Shown in pieces: positions 33,812-42,700 of a stretch of DNA of 64,000 bases. The stretch spans positions 112,551 to 176,550 of the forward strand of contig JAHDHX010000004.1 in assembly GCA_020631075.1 (NCBI GenBank). Reading direction: 5' to 3'. The position numbers and the translations under genes are program-made. The DNA is from Candidatus Altimarinota bacterium. Its GTDB lineage: Bacteria; Patescibacteriota; Gracilibacteria; UBA4473. The notes under the pieces are model-generated. The model did no database searches and was not told the origin of the DNA. It was given only the letters and a program-made list of their open reading frames with translations. Position 1 is the stretch's first letter. Each line of letters starts with the position of its first letter.

Positions 33812-35278
33812 ATGGCCGAAACACCTCTCGACCCCAGCACCCTTGACCAGCTCCAGACCACCCTGGCGGAGCAAGGCATAGAGCAGGTGGAAGTGGTCGT
33901 CATCGAAGACATCCCTGGTGCGCTCGACGACATCATCACGAATGTCAAAACCCTGCTGACGGCCGCGGGGGTTGACTTTGTCATCCGTGGGGCGCGGTCG
34001 CTGGAGGGGGCACAAGACGCTATAGAGGACGTGCAGCGCCAAGCCACAGACGAAGCTGACCCCGAAGCCCGCCAGACAGTGGCTATCACGGTGAGTGACT
34101 ACCAGTTTCCCACTTGGCAGGGCGAATTGGAAAATTACAACCCTAAAAATGCCCGCGACAACAGTGGCGGTGTGGTCGTCGAGCTCGCGAAGGGTAACCT
34201 CGACACCAGTAACGTCATCTGGCAGTCAAACAATGCTCAAAACATCAAAAAAGGCGCGCTGGACAAAGGCCTCCTCATGGGCCCTGAAGGCGTAAACCAG
34301 CTGGCGGCGTCGGTGACAGGTGTCGTGCAGGCCACCACTACCTACCTCCGCAGGCCCCTGGCGAAGTCTGGCATTACCGTACTCTATGACCAGATGCCCG
34401 ATCCCTCAGACGCGAGCAGCACGGACAGCCCCGACACTTCAGCAACAGCAGACACCCGCCCACCTGTCCGTTTTGAGCGTAACGAGCTCACCATTCCCAA
34501 CACCACCCTCGAGCAGCTGGCCAGTGACCCAGTGCTGAGTAAAGATTTCCCCCAGCTGGCAGAGTGGTTTGAAGCTGGGCAGCTCCAAACCATCCTTGAG
34601 CTTCTATTTAATAATGACATCGTGGACGCCATCGCGCAGGGTACCATGGGGGGGCAGTTTGACCGTGAAGCGTTCTTGACCCAGCTGCGGGACTTCAGCG
34701 CGACCCCGCTCTTGGCTGAGGCGGACGAGGCACTGCTGCAGGCCGTGGCGGACTGGTGCGAGGGGCAGTTTGACCAGTCACGGCGCCTGCCTGCCGCTGA
34801 CCAAGCCAAACAAGTGGTCAATGCTCGGCTCAACCAACTGATGGCCACCGTCACTGACACCACGGCTGACAACCCCGACGAAGGCCTGAGCGAAGAGATT
34901 AATGAAATCCTGCAGGCTCAACTCACCCAGCAAGAGGAGACCTACCTGCAAACATCACTCCTCCCGACCCTCTGGAAAGACATGACAAACGAAGACTGGG
35001 CCGTCATCACGACCAAGCTCGCAGAACGATTTAAGTTTAACGCAGAGCCCGCCCGCCACCTCCAGATGGCGATCTTTGCGACCCGAGGAGTCCAAGCCAC
35101 TACCCTCAGCGCCCTTACCCAAGAGCTCGAATCTCTCAGCTACCCCGCTGTGCTGGTCACGGCCATCACGGACGAGCTGCAAAGCCGACTGCAGGGCATG
35201 GCCGCGGGTGAGCACCTCTATGGGCTCGACCAGCAGTTGACTCGGGCTGTCACGAAGCACCTTGGCCTCGACCTCTAG
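33812..35278 (+). CDS. Receiver-like N-terminal domain protein, 488 aa
   Basis: The start at 33812 (MAETPLDPS) is preferred over an upstream frame whose composition is intergenic. Residues about 22-150 recall a response-regulator receiver: a strand with acidic end (VEVVVIEDIPGALDD), a helix, then ITVSDYQFP where the phosphorylated Asp is expected, and later VVVELAKG. The conserved Lys site is unclear, so it may be a pseudo-receiver. After a Ser/Asp/Thr linker (about 195-220) the rest is helical. No DNA-binding domain is evident. No histidine kinase is nearby. Confidence 0.55.
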   Translation: MAETPLDPSTLDQLQTTLAEQGIEQVEVVVIEDIPGALDDIITNVKTLLTAAGVDFVIRGARSLEGAQDAIEDVQRQATDEADPEARQTVAITVSDYQFPTWQGELENYNPKNARDNSGGVVVELAKGNLDTSNVIWQSNNAQNIKKGALDKGLLMGPEGVNQLAASVTGVVQATTTYLRRPLAKSGITVLYDQMPDPSDASSTDSPDTSATADTRPPVRFERNELTIPNTTLEQLASDPVLSKDFPQLAEWFEAGQLQTILELLFNNDIVDAIAQGTMGGQFDREAFLTQLRDFSATPLLAEADEALLQAVADWCEGQFDQSRRLPAADQAKQVVNARLNQLMATVTDTTADNPDEGLSEEINEILQAQLTQQEETYLQTSLLPTLWKDMTNEDWAVITTKLAERFKFNAEPARHLQMAIFATRGVQATTLSALTQELESLSYPAVLVTAITDELQSRLQGMAAGEHLYGLDQQLTRAVTKHLGLDL

Positions 35279-35324
35279 GCCACTTTTTCACTTATTTTCT
35301 TATTTTCTTATTTTCCTCCCTCCT

Positions 35325-36236
35325 ATGAATGAACTTGAATATGGCCTCTATCAGGCAGCGTACCAAACCGAGCAAGAAAACCTAAAAAATGGTGGTGAGA
35401 ATATAGGCTGGACTGGCGCCACTGAGGGTGGCTTCACCACCGAAGGTCTCAAATTTCTCAACGACCGTGGTTGTACTATCCTCACGGGTGACCTCTATGA
35501 GCAAGCTGCGCACTTCAAAAGCGAAATCGAGAAGGTGGAGCACCGTGTCAAAACGGTTCCTGAGGTGGGAGCGATAATGATCGAAAGCCGAAAAAAGTTA
35601 GACAGAAGTAAATTTTCGGAGTGTGCTAAAAAGCTCGATCAATCGCTGGAATCCACTTTCCTCGCCTCCAACGTGGTCGAAAAAATTAAAGAACGGGTCG
35701 AAGCTGTCTGCGCTGGTGTGCCCCAGACTGTTCGGTTGCAGATCCAGACCCAAATGCAACAAAACTTGAGGAACAATTTTAATACTTTCTTTATGAAACA
35801 CCCCGAAGCCACCGCGCTTTACATGATCAACCAAGCCATCGATCGCTTGATCAAACGCAAACAGGCGCCACTGATGGCAGCCTACGAAGGGCGCAAGCAG
35901 TGGCGCCAAGAAAAACAGCAGCAGAAAAAAGCCAAAGAGGCTCTGTATGCATCACCCAAGGCCACCCCCACCGGCCCCACCCCCGCCGAGCAGCGACTGG
36001 CCGAGCAGGAGAAATTGGTCGATAGCTTTACCGCTCAGGTGATTGCCCACTTGCCGAAGACCGCGACCAAGAAGCACCGCAACCGCATCAAAAACTGGGC
36101 CAAAAATAAAGGCGTGGGCGACCTCGACAACCTCATCACTTTTGTGGAGGCCAACCTGGGCCTGTGCATCACGACTGACGAAACGCTCAACGGGGCCCTG
36201 ACCCAGCTGCGGCAGGACCTGGCTGACCTGGGCTAG
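35325..36236 (+). CDS. Hypothetical helical, basic-tailed protein, 303 aa
   Basis: The start at 35325 (MNELEYGLYQ) lies 46 bp after the previous stop. The protein is helical with coiled-coil-like stretches and a basic Gln/Lys-rich segment (KQWRQEKQQQKKAKEAL), followed by a Pro/Thr linker and a C-terminal domain containing KTATKKHRNRIKNWAKNKG. The basic patches suggest nucleic-acid contact, but this is inference. Probably co-transcribed with 33812. Confidence 0.65.
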   Translation: MNELEYGLYQAAYQTEQENLKNGGENIGWTGATEGGFTTEGLKFLNDRGCTILTGDLYEQAAHFKSEIEKVEHRVKTVPEVGAIMIESRKKLDRSKFSECAKKLDQSLESTFLASNVVEKIKERVEAVCAGVPQTVRLQIQTQMQQNLRNNFNTFFMKHPEATALYMINQAIDRLIKRKQAPLMAAYEGRKQWRQEKQQQKKAKEALYASPKATPTGPTPAEQRLAEQEKLVDSFTAQVIAHLPKTATKKHRNRIKNWAKNKGVGDLDNLITFVEANLGLCITTDETLNGALTQLRQDLADLG

Positions 36237-36285
36237 CACGGCAAGATTTCCCCCATTGCGCCACGGCGTGCTATCCCCATGGGTG

Positions 36286-36633
36286 ATGCCCCACCCCGCC
36301 CCCACGCCCGACCGCCAGTTTGACGTCATTTACTTGCATCCGCTGACGCGCCGTCGCGGGCGGGTGCGGGTGGGCACCGATGACCTGGTGGCTATCCGCC
36401 AGGCCAAGAAGTCCCGCCGCATGACCTTCCTCCCCCGCGTGGGCGAAGTGATGGCGGCGGACATTGTGGGGTTCTTGCCCGTGGTGGGCGCGGGGGCAAT
36501 GCCCACCGATCAAGTCATTAGCAGCCTACGGCGGGAGGGCGACACCCTTTACCGAGTGTATGAGCACTATGACGGTCAGCATTACCAGACGCTGCGCCGT
36601 GAGGTGGAGGCAGAGTTGGGCTCTGATAAATAA
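36286..36633 (+). CDS. Hypothetical small protein, 115 aa
   Basis: The start at 36286 (MPHPAPTP) is preferred; 36256 is an alternative. A compact basic-acidic protein with a strand-rich start (FDVIYLHPLTRRRGRVRVGTDD) and a C-terminal helix. No signal peptide, no recognised family. Same strand as its neighbours, 49 bp after the previous stop. Confidence 0.6.
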   Translation: MPHPAPTPDRQFDVIYLHPLTRRRGRVRVGTDDLVAIRQAKKSRRMTFLPRVGEVMAADIVGFLPVVGAGAMPTDQVISSLRREGDTLYRVYEHYDGQHYQTLRREVEAELGSDK

Positions 36634-36689
36634 GTTTTTTGCTATGAATTGACAAATACATTTTTATAAATATAAAAATAAAAAATCCC

Positions 36690-37583
36690 ATGAAACTCAC
36701 CAAATCCCCCCTCACCTCACAGATACCTGACACCCCCAGCACCCCTGACGCAACCCCGCAGATGGTCTCGCTCACTGGCACCATGACCGAGTTTGCCCAG
36801 CTGGGTCTGATCGAAGAAACCCACAGCGACACCCAAGACTGGGTCATGCAGGTTTTGCGCAATGGCCAACTCCCCAATGATGAAACACTTGAATCAAAGT
36901 GGGGAGGTTTTAGTCGAGCCCCGAAAAGCATACACGCAGAGCTCGTAATACTCTCAAACCAAATGCCACAGATTGAAGGACTCGCTCCGATCTACATTGC
37001 GCCGATCATCGCGAAGATCAACCATCTGCGCGAGTTCATCACCGACGAGTTTGCGTCATTCCCTGCCGGCAACGTAGTTAGCAGCACCATCCGCGGGAGG
37101 GAGACCCACCGTGGCCCCGCCGAAGACATCGCTGACCCTTGGGGCCAAGGCTGGGGGCTCCAAGCGGAGCTCAAACGCCTACGCGAAAAGAACTGGACCC
37201 CCACCAAAACCTACCAGTCGGCCCTGGCCTTGCACCAGCAGCTGGTCACGATCGAAAATCGCTTTCAGCTCCTCCACGCCCTGACCAGCTCCAACGACTT
37301 CACGCAGTACGCCGCCGCTGAAGACTTCGTCGCGCAACAGCTGGAACTCCGCCGCGACGTGGTCAACATCCTCAACGGCAAGCTCGCCTACACGCACCTG
37401 ACAGGGTCTGAGCTGACATACCCGTGGGAAAACATGGGCATCACGAGTGAGATGATCGAAAAATTTGAAAACTATTGCCGTGGTGCCGACGTCCCCGAGA
37501 TCACCATTAAGCTGACTGACTTGCACGACGAACGCTGGCTGGTGGAGACACCTGCGGAAGGGGGAGAGCTGAGCAAAGAATAA
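36690..37583 (+). CDS. Hypothetical protein, 297 aa
   Basis: A soluble acidic protein, Thr/Pro-rich for the first 25 residues, then helical (LKRLREKNWTPTKTYQSALALHQQL) with a short strand-rich tail. It ends the plus-strand run and is followed by a terminator. No motif recognised. Confidence 0.65.
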   Translation: MKLTKSPLTSQIPDTPSTPDATPQMVSLTGTMTEFAQLGLIEETHSDTQDWVMQVLRNGQLPNDETLESKWGGFSRAPKSIHAELVILSNQMPQIEGLAPIYIAPIIAKINHLREFITDEFASFPAGNVVSSTIRGRETHRGPAEDIADPWGQGWGLQAELKRLREKNWTPTKTYQSALALHQQLVTIENRFQLLHALTSSNDFTQYAAAEDFVAQQLELRRDVVNILNGKLAYTHLTGSELTYPWENMGITSEMIEKFENYCRGADVPEITIKLTDLHDERWLVETPAEGGELSKE

Positions 37584-37628
37584 AATAAGTGTTCATCAAA
37601 TAGTTTCCCAACATCACAGTTCTTCAGA

Positions 37629-37651
37629 GCCTGGTTGCCCAGGCTTTTTAA
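37629..37651 (+). terminator. Terminator after the 36690 gene
   Basis: AGCCTGG, loop TTGC, CCAGGCT, then TTTT; 46 nt past the stop. Confidence 0.75.
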
Positions 37652-37729
37652 GTATAATTCTCTGCGCAACGATAAATAAGCAGCTAGCTGTCTGCTAAAA
37701 CTGCTGAAATAATCCCTAATAACTAAAAT

Positions 37730-37759
37730 GCCCATGAGTTGGGGGGGCAACTCATGGGC
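37730..37759. other. Perfect 12-bp hairpin in convergent gap
   Basis: GCCCATGAGTTG and CAACTCATGGGC pair perfectly around GGGGGG. It sits in the 324-bp gap between the convergent 36690 and maf genes. On the minus strand it is followed by ATTTTAG, so it may terminate maf transcription. The inverted pieces AATAGTTTCCCAA near 37603 and TTGGGAAACACTATT near 37847 hint that the whole gap is another fold-back element. Confidence 0.6.
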
Positions 37760-37907
37760 AGAAACATTTATAGAGATGTGGGTGAGAGAGTGCAAGACTT
37801 TTTTAGGGTTTTTTTAAGAGGGGGGCGTCAGCCCTTTCTATAAGCGCTTTGGGAAACACTATTGCCTCCTTTTTCTGTTTCAGGACTCCCCTCCCCCAGC
37901 CCCGCCT

Positions 37908-38558
37908 TCACCCCCGCGGGGTGAAGAGTGCATAGGGCGACAGGCCAGTGGCGTCTTGCCACTGGTGGCAGAGCTCTATGACGGGGACGCCAATGATATT
38001 TTGGAAGTCGCCCTCAATGGACGCGAGGAGGGCCACCCCCGTGCCGAGGATGGAATAGGCCCCGCATTTGCCCGCCCAGTCGCCGTAGTCGAGGTAGGCT
38101 TCGATCTCGGCGGTGGTGATGTCACTCCGAAACTGCACGGCGGTGCTGACGGCGAAACGTCGCTCGACGGCCTTGCCTCCCACCTGGCCGCGCAGGCACA
38201 CCCCCGTGTGCACGGTCTGCCGCCGCCCGACAAAAGACTGTAGCATGGTGGCCGCGGCCGCACGGTCAGGGGCTTTGCCCAGGGTGCGGCCGTCGCAGCA
38301 GATCATCGAGTCGAACCCCAGCACGACTGTGCCTTCGTGCTCGGCGGGGGGGAGGCCCGCCCAGACAGACGCGGCCTTGCCCGCGGCGAAGGTGCGGACC
38401 TGCTCGTCGGTGTCGGCGGTCGGGTCGATGACTTCATCGTAGTCAGGTTCCCGCACCTCATACCGCACGCCCAGACGGTCAAAGAGCTCGCGACGGTTGG
38501 GGGATGATGACCCCAGCACCAGACTGATTGGCTGCCCAGTCACAGTGTTTTCACTCAT
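37908..38558 (-). CDS. maf: Maf family nucleotide pyrophosphatase
   Basis: The start at 38558 (MSENTVTGQP) gives 216 aa. SLVLGSSSPNRRELFDRLG matches the Maf motif (LASxSPRRxELL) that binds the nucleotide phosphates; FAAGKAASV, VLGFDSMICCDGRTLGKA and VHTGVCL follow in the expected order. Maf enzymes hydrolyse non-canonical or pyrimidine nucleoside triphosphates to monophosphates, cleaning the nucleotide pool. The tail FQNIIGVPVIELCHQW is typical. The central Asp is present but the usual VLGADTVV reads VLGFDSMI. It lies downstream of the S24 repressor on the same strand. Confidence 0.9.
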   Translation of the reverse strand: MSENTVTGQPISLVLGSSSPNRRELFDRLGVRYEVREPDYDEVIDPTADTDEQVRTFAAGKAASVWAGLPPAEHEGTVVLGFDSMICCDGRTLGKAPDRAAAATMLQSFVGRRQTVHTGVCLRGQVGGKAVERRFAVSTAVQFRSDITTAEIEAYLDYGDWAGKCGAYSILGTGVALLASIEGDFQNIIGVPVIELCHQWQDATGLSPYALFTPRG

Positions 38559-38610
38559 AAGTTTCAAATTGAGGGAATCATTGCACACAAATATTACTCG
38601 AAATACCTCG

Positions 38611-39255
38611 CTACACCACCGTCGTGCGGCCGATCACCGTCCCGACGATTTCCAGTGTCTCGGTGTCATCGACCACGATGGGCGGATACTCCAAATTCTC
38701 TGGTATGAGCTCGATCTTGCTCTCTGACCGAGCGTAATACTTCTTAAGCGTGGCTTCCTCGCCGCCTATCCGCGCGACGACGACCGTGCCGTTGGGCAGC
38801 TGTCGGCCTTCGTGGCTCTGGCGCACATACACGATGTCACCATCCAGCAGGCGTGGTTCCATGCACTGGCCTTTGACCCGCAGGGCAAACACCCCCCGCG
38901 ACTTCCCCTGCAGGGGGTACTCGATCCAGTCTTCGACCTGCTCGTCAGACCATTCGCGAGTGGCGGCACTGACCGCCCCCAGCAAGGGCACCCGCCCCAC
39001 CGTGCTGGTGACCAGCTCAAGCGATTCGTCCCCAAACAGCAACCACTCCACCGTCACGCCCATGAGCTTGGCGATCGCCCGCACTTGCTTGAGCGAGAAG
39101 TCCGCCCCCTTTTTCAGGTATTTATTGGCAAACATCGTCTTGCCCGCCACGGTGTCAGACTTCGACCCGAGCAGCTCCCCTAGGCGGATGAGCGGTACTT
39201 TATGCTCACGCGAAAACTGAGCCAACAAGTCACGAACACGGGAACTTTCAGCCAT
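38611..39255 (-). CDS. XRE/S24-type repressor with Cys in the nucleophile position
   Basis: The start at 39255 (MAESSRVRD) gives 214 aa. The N-terminal helix-turn-helix covers about 5-75 (NKYLKKGADFSLKQVRAIAKLMGV). The C-terminal domain is LexA/CI-like: VPLLGAVSA hinge, then VKGQCMEPRLLDGDIVYVR and NGTVVVARIGGEEATLKKYY. Family members have Ser in GxSMEP as nucleophile; here residue 131 is Cys. The partner Lys171 is present. Such repressors self-cleave when RecA filaments form. It is divergent from the 39436 gene across 180 bp with an inverted repeat, the classical place for its operator. Confidence 0.85.
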   Translation of the reverse strand: MAESSRVRDLLAQFSREHKVPLIRLGELLGSKSDTVAGKTMFANKYLKKGADFSLKQVRAIAKLMGVTVEWLLFGDESLELVTSTVGRVPLLGAVSAATREWSDEQVEDWIEYPLQGKSRGVFALRVKGQCMEPRLLDGDIVYVRQSHEGRQLPNGTVVVARIGGEEATLKKYYARSESKIELIPENLEYPPIVVDDTETLEIVGTVIGRTTVV

Positions 39256-39282
39256 GGGGAGGAGGGAAAAAGAGACCAAACC

Positions 39283-39315
39283 AAGCGACAATTATCTCTG
39301 CAACCATCGTCGCTT
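39283..39315. promoter_or_regulatory. Candidate operator, 7-bp inverted repeat
   Basis: AAGCGAC (39283-39289) and GTCGCTT (39309-39315) form a perfect dyad with a 19-bp spacer, 28 bp upstream of the repressor start. Confidence 0.35.
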
Positions 39316-39435
39316 GCTGCTTACTCATTCACCGTATCCACCCTGAAATAAAACGCAAGAAAAAACTTAATCAAAATCAACCACACCTCTCTACAACATA
39401 TTTACAAAAAATAGAAACTAGCTAAACTACCCCTG

Positions 39436-40200
39436 ATGCATGATCTTCGCTTTGCCCATGTGCTCGACCTCGACTCTTTCACCGAGGGGCTCGACTTTTT
39501 CGCTTCGGGCCCGGCGTACAGGGCTGACGAAGTCCTCCGCACCTGCGAGCGCAATCGTGACCACCTCGCCGCGCTGCTGGACCACCCGACGCTCTCACCG
39601 CTTATAGCCACGGTGGCCCCAGCGGAGCACCACACCGTGCGCCAGTCGCGTGACACCTTCACCGACAACCTGGCTGACGAACCTTCCCTCACAGGTCGTC
39701 GCAGCTGGCAAACGCTGGGGTACCTGCGCACGCCTGCGGCGCTGCGCAGTCAACGAGGAGCGTGGCATGAACGATACCGCAAGGCCGTCGTGCAAGCGGC
39801 CAACGCGCTGGAGGATGCCTGTGACAGAGTGCATATGCACCTCGACCAGTCGCATCTCGACAGGCTCCACCATCGGTATGAAAACCAGCGTGCGCTCCTG
39901 ATAAAGGACCTTGTCCTCGCTACTCCGACCGAACTCGATACGTTTCGCGATCGGGTCGGAGTGACCTTCATGCCCGAAAACTACCCTGACCTGACGGCCG
40001 ACCACGGCACCCTGACGACTATCATCCTGTCCCAGCTGCAGCGGTGCGTCAGCGAGAGGGTGGTCTTTTCGCTCCAGTCGCTCCGCACCACGCGCAGCCA
40101 CCGCCAGGCCATTGCGGACTCCACCCGTGACACGCTGCTGGCGTTGCACCAGGTGTTGCGGACGCCGCTGTGTCTGCAAGAGTCTGTGGATAGATGGTAG
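39436..40200 (+). CDS. Hypothetical protein divergent from the S24 repressor, 254 aa
   Basis: The ATG at 39436 lies 7 nt after TAAACT, a possible leaderless -10. The protein is rich in Arg, His, Leu and Thr and probably all-helical, with segments such as HERYRKAVVQAANALEDACD and LHHRYENQRALLIKDLVL. No motif, signal peptide or membrane segment is seen. Its divergent placement makes it a candidate target of the repressor. Confidence 0.65.
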   Translation: MHDLRFAHVLDLDSFTEGLDFFASGPAYRADEVLRTCERNRDHLAALLDHPTLSPLIATVAPAEHHTVRQSRDTFTDNLADEPSLTGRRSWQTLGYLRTPAALRSQRGAWHERYRKAVVQAANALEDACDRVHMHLDQSHLDRLHHRYENQRALLIKDLVLATPTELDTFRDRVGVTFMPENYPDLTADHGTLTTIILSQLQRCVSERVVFSLQSLRTTRSHRQAIADSTRDTLLALHQVLRTPLCLQESVDRW

Positions 40201-40237
40201 CGGGTCTTTGAGCGAATGATCGGCTAAAAAATCTCGA

Positions 40238-41122
40238 TCAAGAATCAACACTGTCAGGGAGAGGAGGGTTGACGCGCTGGTGCTGGTAGTTTTGGCCGTC
40301 GTCGACCCGAATGAAGTGTCCGCCGTCGAATAGATCACTCCAGAAGAGGCGGCGTAGGCGCCATGGGTCTTGGGTGAGGGGGCTCTTTTTATCAAAAACA
40401 ATGATGGAATCTGTCTCGGGGTCAGGGTGCAAAGCCAGCAGGGTGTGTTCGGGGTCGTCCGGGTCGGAATGGTGATGCTGGTGCAAGAGCAAGGGCGCGC
40501 CTGTTTCACGGAGCTGGTTGCGGAGGCGGCGCCACTGGCGGACTTCCGACAGGGTGGCCCAGTCAGGGGGTGGGCTGGGAGCAGGCGGATCGCTGGGGGG
40601 CGGAGTGTGGAGGATTCCGTGGTACTGCGGACGGGGGCGCTGGGCGTCGAGCCCCCAGCCCATGACCCACAGGCCCGCACCGTGACAGTTGGGGTAGGAG
40701 AAAACGTGTGGGTAGAGCTGCTCGAGGCACTGGTCGGCGAAAACCCGCTGGTAGAGCCGTGAGAGGGACTGGGGTTCGAGCTGCTTAGTGATGCGGTTAA
40801 ACTCAAAATGACGACGGAGGTGGCCCTGCGCCACGACGCGGTCCCAAAACTTCAGGCAGAGGTAGACCCGATGCCCCGTGAGCCCTGTCAGGTCGGTCAG
40901 ATGGCGGGGGCCGTCAGGGGCAGATTCGTCGACGAGGGCGTAGGTGCGCTCATGCACGGGGAGACCTTCCGTCTGATACGGGGTGAGGCTCAAGCCGTGG
41001 CTGGTGATGGTTTGGCGGGGCATGGGGCGGGGGCGAGGGGCAGCCAGAGGCGGGGGCGAAGCCAGTGGGATGATCGCGAGGAAACATAAACATATTTTCC
41101 TTACTTGACAAATAAAACTCAA
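40238..41122 (-). CDS. Secreted protein, possible papain-like fold
   Basis: A TTG start at 41122 gives 294 aa with a hydrophobic segment (ICLCFLAIIPLASPPPLAA) that looks like a signal peptide; ATG at 41023 would remove it. A Cys at the start of a helix (YPNCHGAGLWVMGW), a later His (HTLLALHPDPETDSIIVFDKK) on a strand and a following Asp are in the order of a papain/NlpC-type triad. Pro-rich linkers separate the parts. The catalytic reading is tentative. Minus-strand, converging with 39436. Confidence 0.6.
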   Translation of the reverse strand: MSFICQVRKICLCFLAIIPLASPPPLAAPRPRPMPRQTITSHGLSLTPYQTEGLPVHERTYALVDESAPDGPRHLTDLTGLTGHRVYLCLKFWDRVVAQGHLRRHFEFNRITKQLEPQSLSRLYQRVFADQCLEQLYPHVFSYPNCHGAGLWVMGWGLDAQRPRPQYHGILHTPPPSDPPAPSPPPDWATLSEVRQWRRLRNQLRETGAPLLLHQHHHSDPDDPEHTLLALHPDPETDSIIVFDKKSPLTQDPWRLRRLFWSDLFDGGHFIRVDDGQNYQHQRVNPPLPDSVDS

Positions 41123-41138
41123 TCGTTATATATTTTAG

Positions 41139-41342
41139 TTAATCCATGGTCGGATTACCCAGAGCGCTCTGCGCTGCCTGCTGGTTGATACCGTTTGCCA
41201 TGGTGACGCACTGACTCTGGTTCTTTGACAACCTCGACCACCACCCTGCCCACCGCTGGCCCCCCAGCCGCTGGCGAGTGAGTTGCCGCCCGTGTCGCCC
41301 CGACCTGCCCATGCAGGGGGGGGCACAGGGGTGGCAACTCAT
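41139..41342 (-). CDS. Possible small Cys-containing protein, 67 aa
   Basis: ATG 41342 opens MSCHPCAPPCMGRSGRHGRQ, with a Cys-rich start and basic middle, ending GNPTMD 16 bp before the secreted-protein start. The stretch also folds: GAGTTGCC (41279-41286) and GGCAACTC (41333-41340) are inverted repeats, so it may instead be a structured non-coding element. Weak call. Confidence 0.25.
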   Translation of the reverse strand: MSCHPCAPPCMGRSGRHGRQLTRQRLGGQRWAGWWSRLSKNQSQCVTMANGINQQAAQSALGNPTMD

Positions 41343-41421
41343 TTCGTCCAGCAACCGAAATGAAATTTTTTATAACTTATTTAATCATGACCCCGCTGTT
41401 GCTGGTGGGGTGAAAAAATGA

Positions 41422-41835
41422 ATGCTTATGAAGATAACAGCAGGGGCCCAGCCCCATGTTGAGGAAATTATCGAACAAGGTCCTTGGACCTGGTTCAAGG
41501 ATAATTTCTTCAATTTTCAGCCAGGACCAAAATTCTGGCTAAAATTCCCAGTATACGCGCTATACTGGGGGATGTTTTTTGTTTTCGTGGGGGTGCCGTT
41601 CGGCTTCTTCCAGTTTTTTTGTGCCTTGGCACAAAGAGCATGGAAGGCTGTGCAGGAGCCTTCACGAAACATTCTAATAACCATACTGGAAACAGTGTGG
41701 GCCCTCATTGCCACGGCGGTGGGGGTGATTGGTGGAGGTGCCACGTTGCTTGTATTCGCAAGCACTGGTGCCTTGTTCTTCCTCATAGGGATTATCCTGT
41801 GGGGGCTGAACAAACTGCCCTTGATAAGAGGGTAG
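41422..41835 (+). CDS. Membrane protein, 137 aa
   Basis: The ATG at 41422 opens a hydrophilic 45-residue part (with EEIIEQGPWTWFKDNF), then three hydrophobic segments at about 44-68, 84-106 and 110-130. Trp and Phe are frequent near the interface. A terminator follows 20 nt after the stop. No family recognised. Confidence 0.65.
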   Translation: MLMKITAGAQPHVEEIIEQGPWTWFKDNFFNFQPGPKFWLKFPVYALYWGMFFVFVGVPFGFFQFFCALAQRAWKAVQEPSRNILITILETVWALIATAVGVIGGGATLLVFASTGALFFLIGIILWGLNKLPLIRG

Positions 41836-41855
41836 TCACCAGATGATGTGCGTAA

Positions 41856-41909
41856 ATAGAACCAACCCCCACTGTCGTCAGACAGCGTGGCTCTTGGTTC
41901 TATTTTTTT
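41856..41909 (+). terminator. Terminator after the 41422 gene
   Basis: ATAGAACCAA and TTGGTTCTAT flank an inner CTGTC/GACAG helix and are followed by a T-run. Confidence 0.75.
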
Positions 41910-41958
41910 GGCGTCTTTTTTGAACTATTTTTTTGCTCTTGAGTATTATTCATACTCA

Positions 41959-42687
41959 TTATGGTGCGCCGCCCCCTGCGCCACCCCCGCCACCCGCTGG
42001 CCCCGCGGGCAGGCGGTCGAGGATGGCATTGAGCGTGTTTTGCATGGCCTGCATCTGGGCGGTGCGTTCGTCGAGCTGTGCCTGCATGGTTTCGACGGCG
42101 GCGTTGCGCTGGTTGAGTTGCTCTTGCAGCTCTTGCATGGCTTCGTTGTGGGTGGTGCGTTGGTTTTCGAGGGCTTGCTGGCGCTGGTGGTTTTGGCGGC
42201 GGAGGTTGTCCATCTGCGGGCGGGTGGCGTGGGCGTACCCTCGCGCGGCGCGGGCGTTGCCCAGGGCGTCACCCCCGAGGTCAACGGCGATGTCCTCCTT
42301 TCGTTTGCCGATATTGGCAATGCGGGCCATGAGGTTGCCCGTGCCCCGCACGAGGTCTTCGATAAGGGAAAAAGGTAACTGCGGTACAAACATCAGAGCA
42401 CCAGCGGTCCCTTTACCCAAGTGGGGCAGGATTTCCTTGGCGCCGTTGATCATCCGCGCCTTGCCGGCCTGGCTGAAGGTGTAGTCGAGCGGCTTGCCCA
42501 TGAGTTTATTGGACGTGTTTTTGACGGCGTCAAACGGCACGCCGACGATGGTTTCGCCCGTGCCGACGATGGTTTTGACGACCTTGCGCACCGAAGACAC
42601 GAGGTGCCCGACGCTCTGGCCCCCCATGCGCAGGGTGTCGAGCGTGGCCTTCCCGAAGTGTTGCCGATCGGGGCTGTAGAGGGTCAT
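41959..42687 (-). CDS. Coiled-coil protein with Gly-rich tail, 242 aa
   Basis: The ATG at 42687 follows TATAAT by 7 nt. Residues 1-125 contain short hydrophobic stretches (VVKTIVGTGETIVGVPF, LMFVPQLPFSLIEDL) that may touch the membrane. Residues about 150-228 form a long coiled coil (QALENQRTTHNEAMQELQEQ...). The tail is a run of Gly and Ala. The gene lies 8 bp after the 42696 gene, so it can be read from that promoter or from its own. A structural or membrane-associated scaffold is plausible. Confidence 0.7.
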   Translation of the reverse strand: MTLYSPDRQHFGKATLDTLRMGGQSVGHLVSSVRKVVKTIVGTGETIVGVPFDAVKNTSNKLMGKPLDYTFSQAGKARMINGAKEILPHLGKGTAGALMFVPQLPFSLIEDLVRGTGNLMARIANIGKRKEDIAVDLGGDALGNARAARGYAHATRPQMDNLRRQNHQRQQALENQRTTHNEAMQELQEQLNQRNAAVETMQAQLDERTAQMQAMQNTLNAILDRLPAGPAGGGGGAGGGAP

Positions 42688-42694
42688 TTATTTT

Positions 42695-42700
42695 ATTATA
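42695..42700 (-). promoter_or_regulatory. -10 box TATAAT inside the upstream gene end
   Basis: On the minus strand TATAAT ends 7 nt before the ATG at 42687 and overlaps the stop codon of the 42696 gene. Confidence 0.5.
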
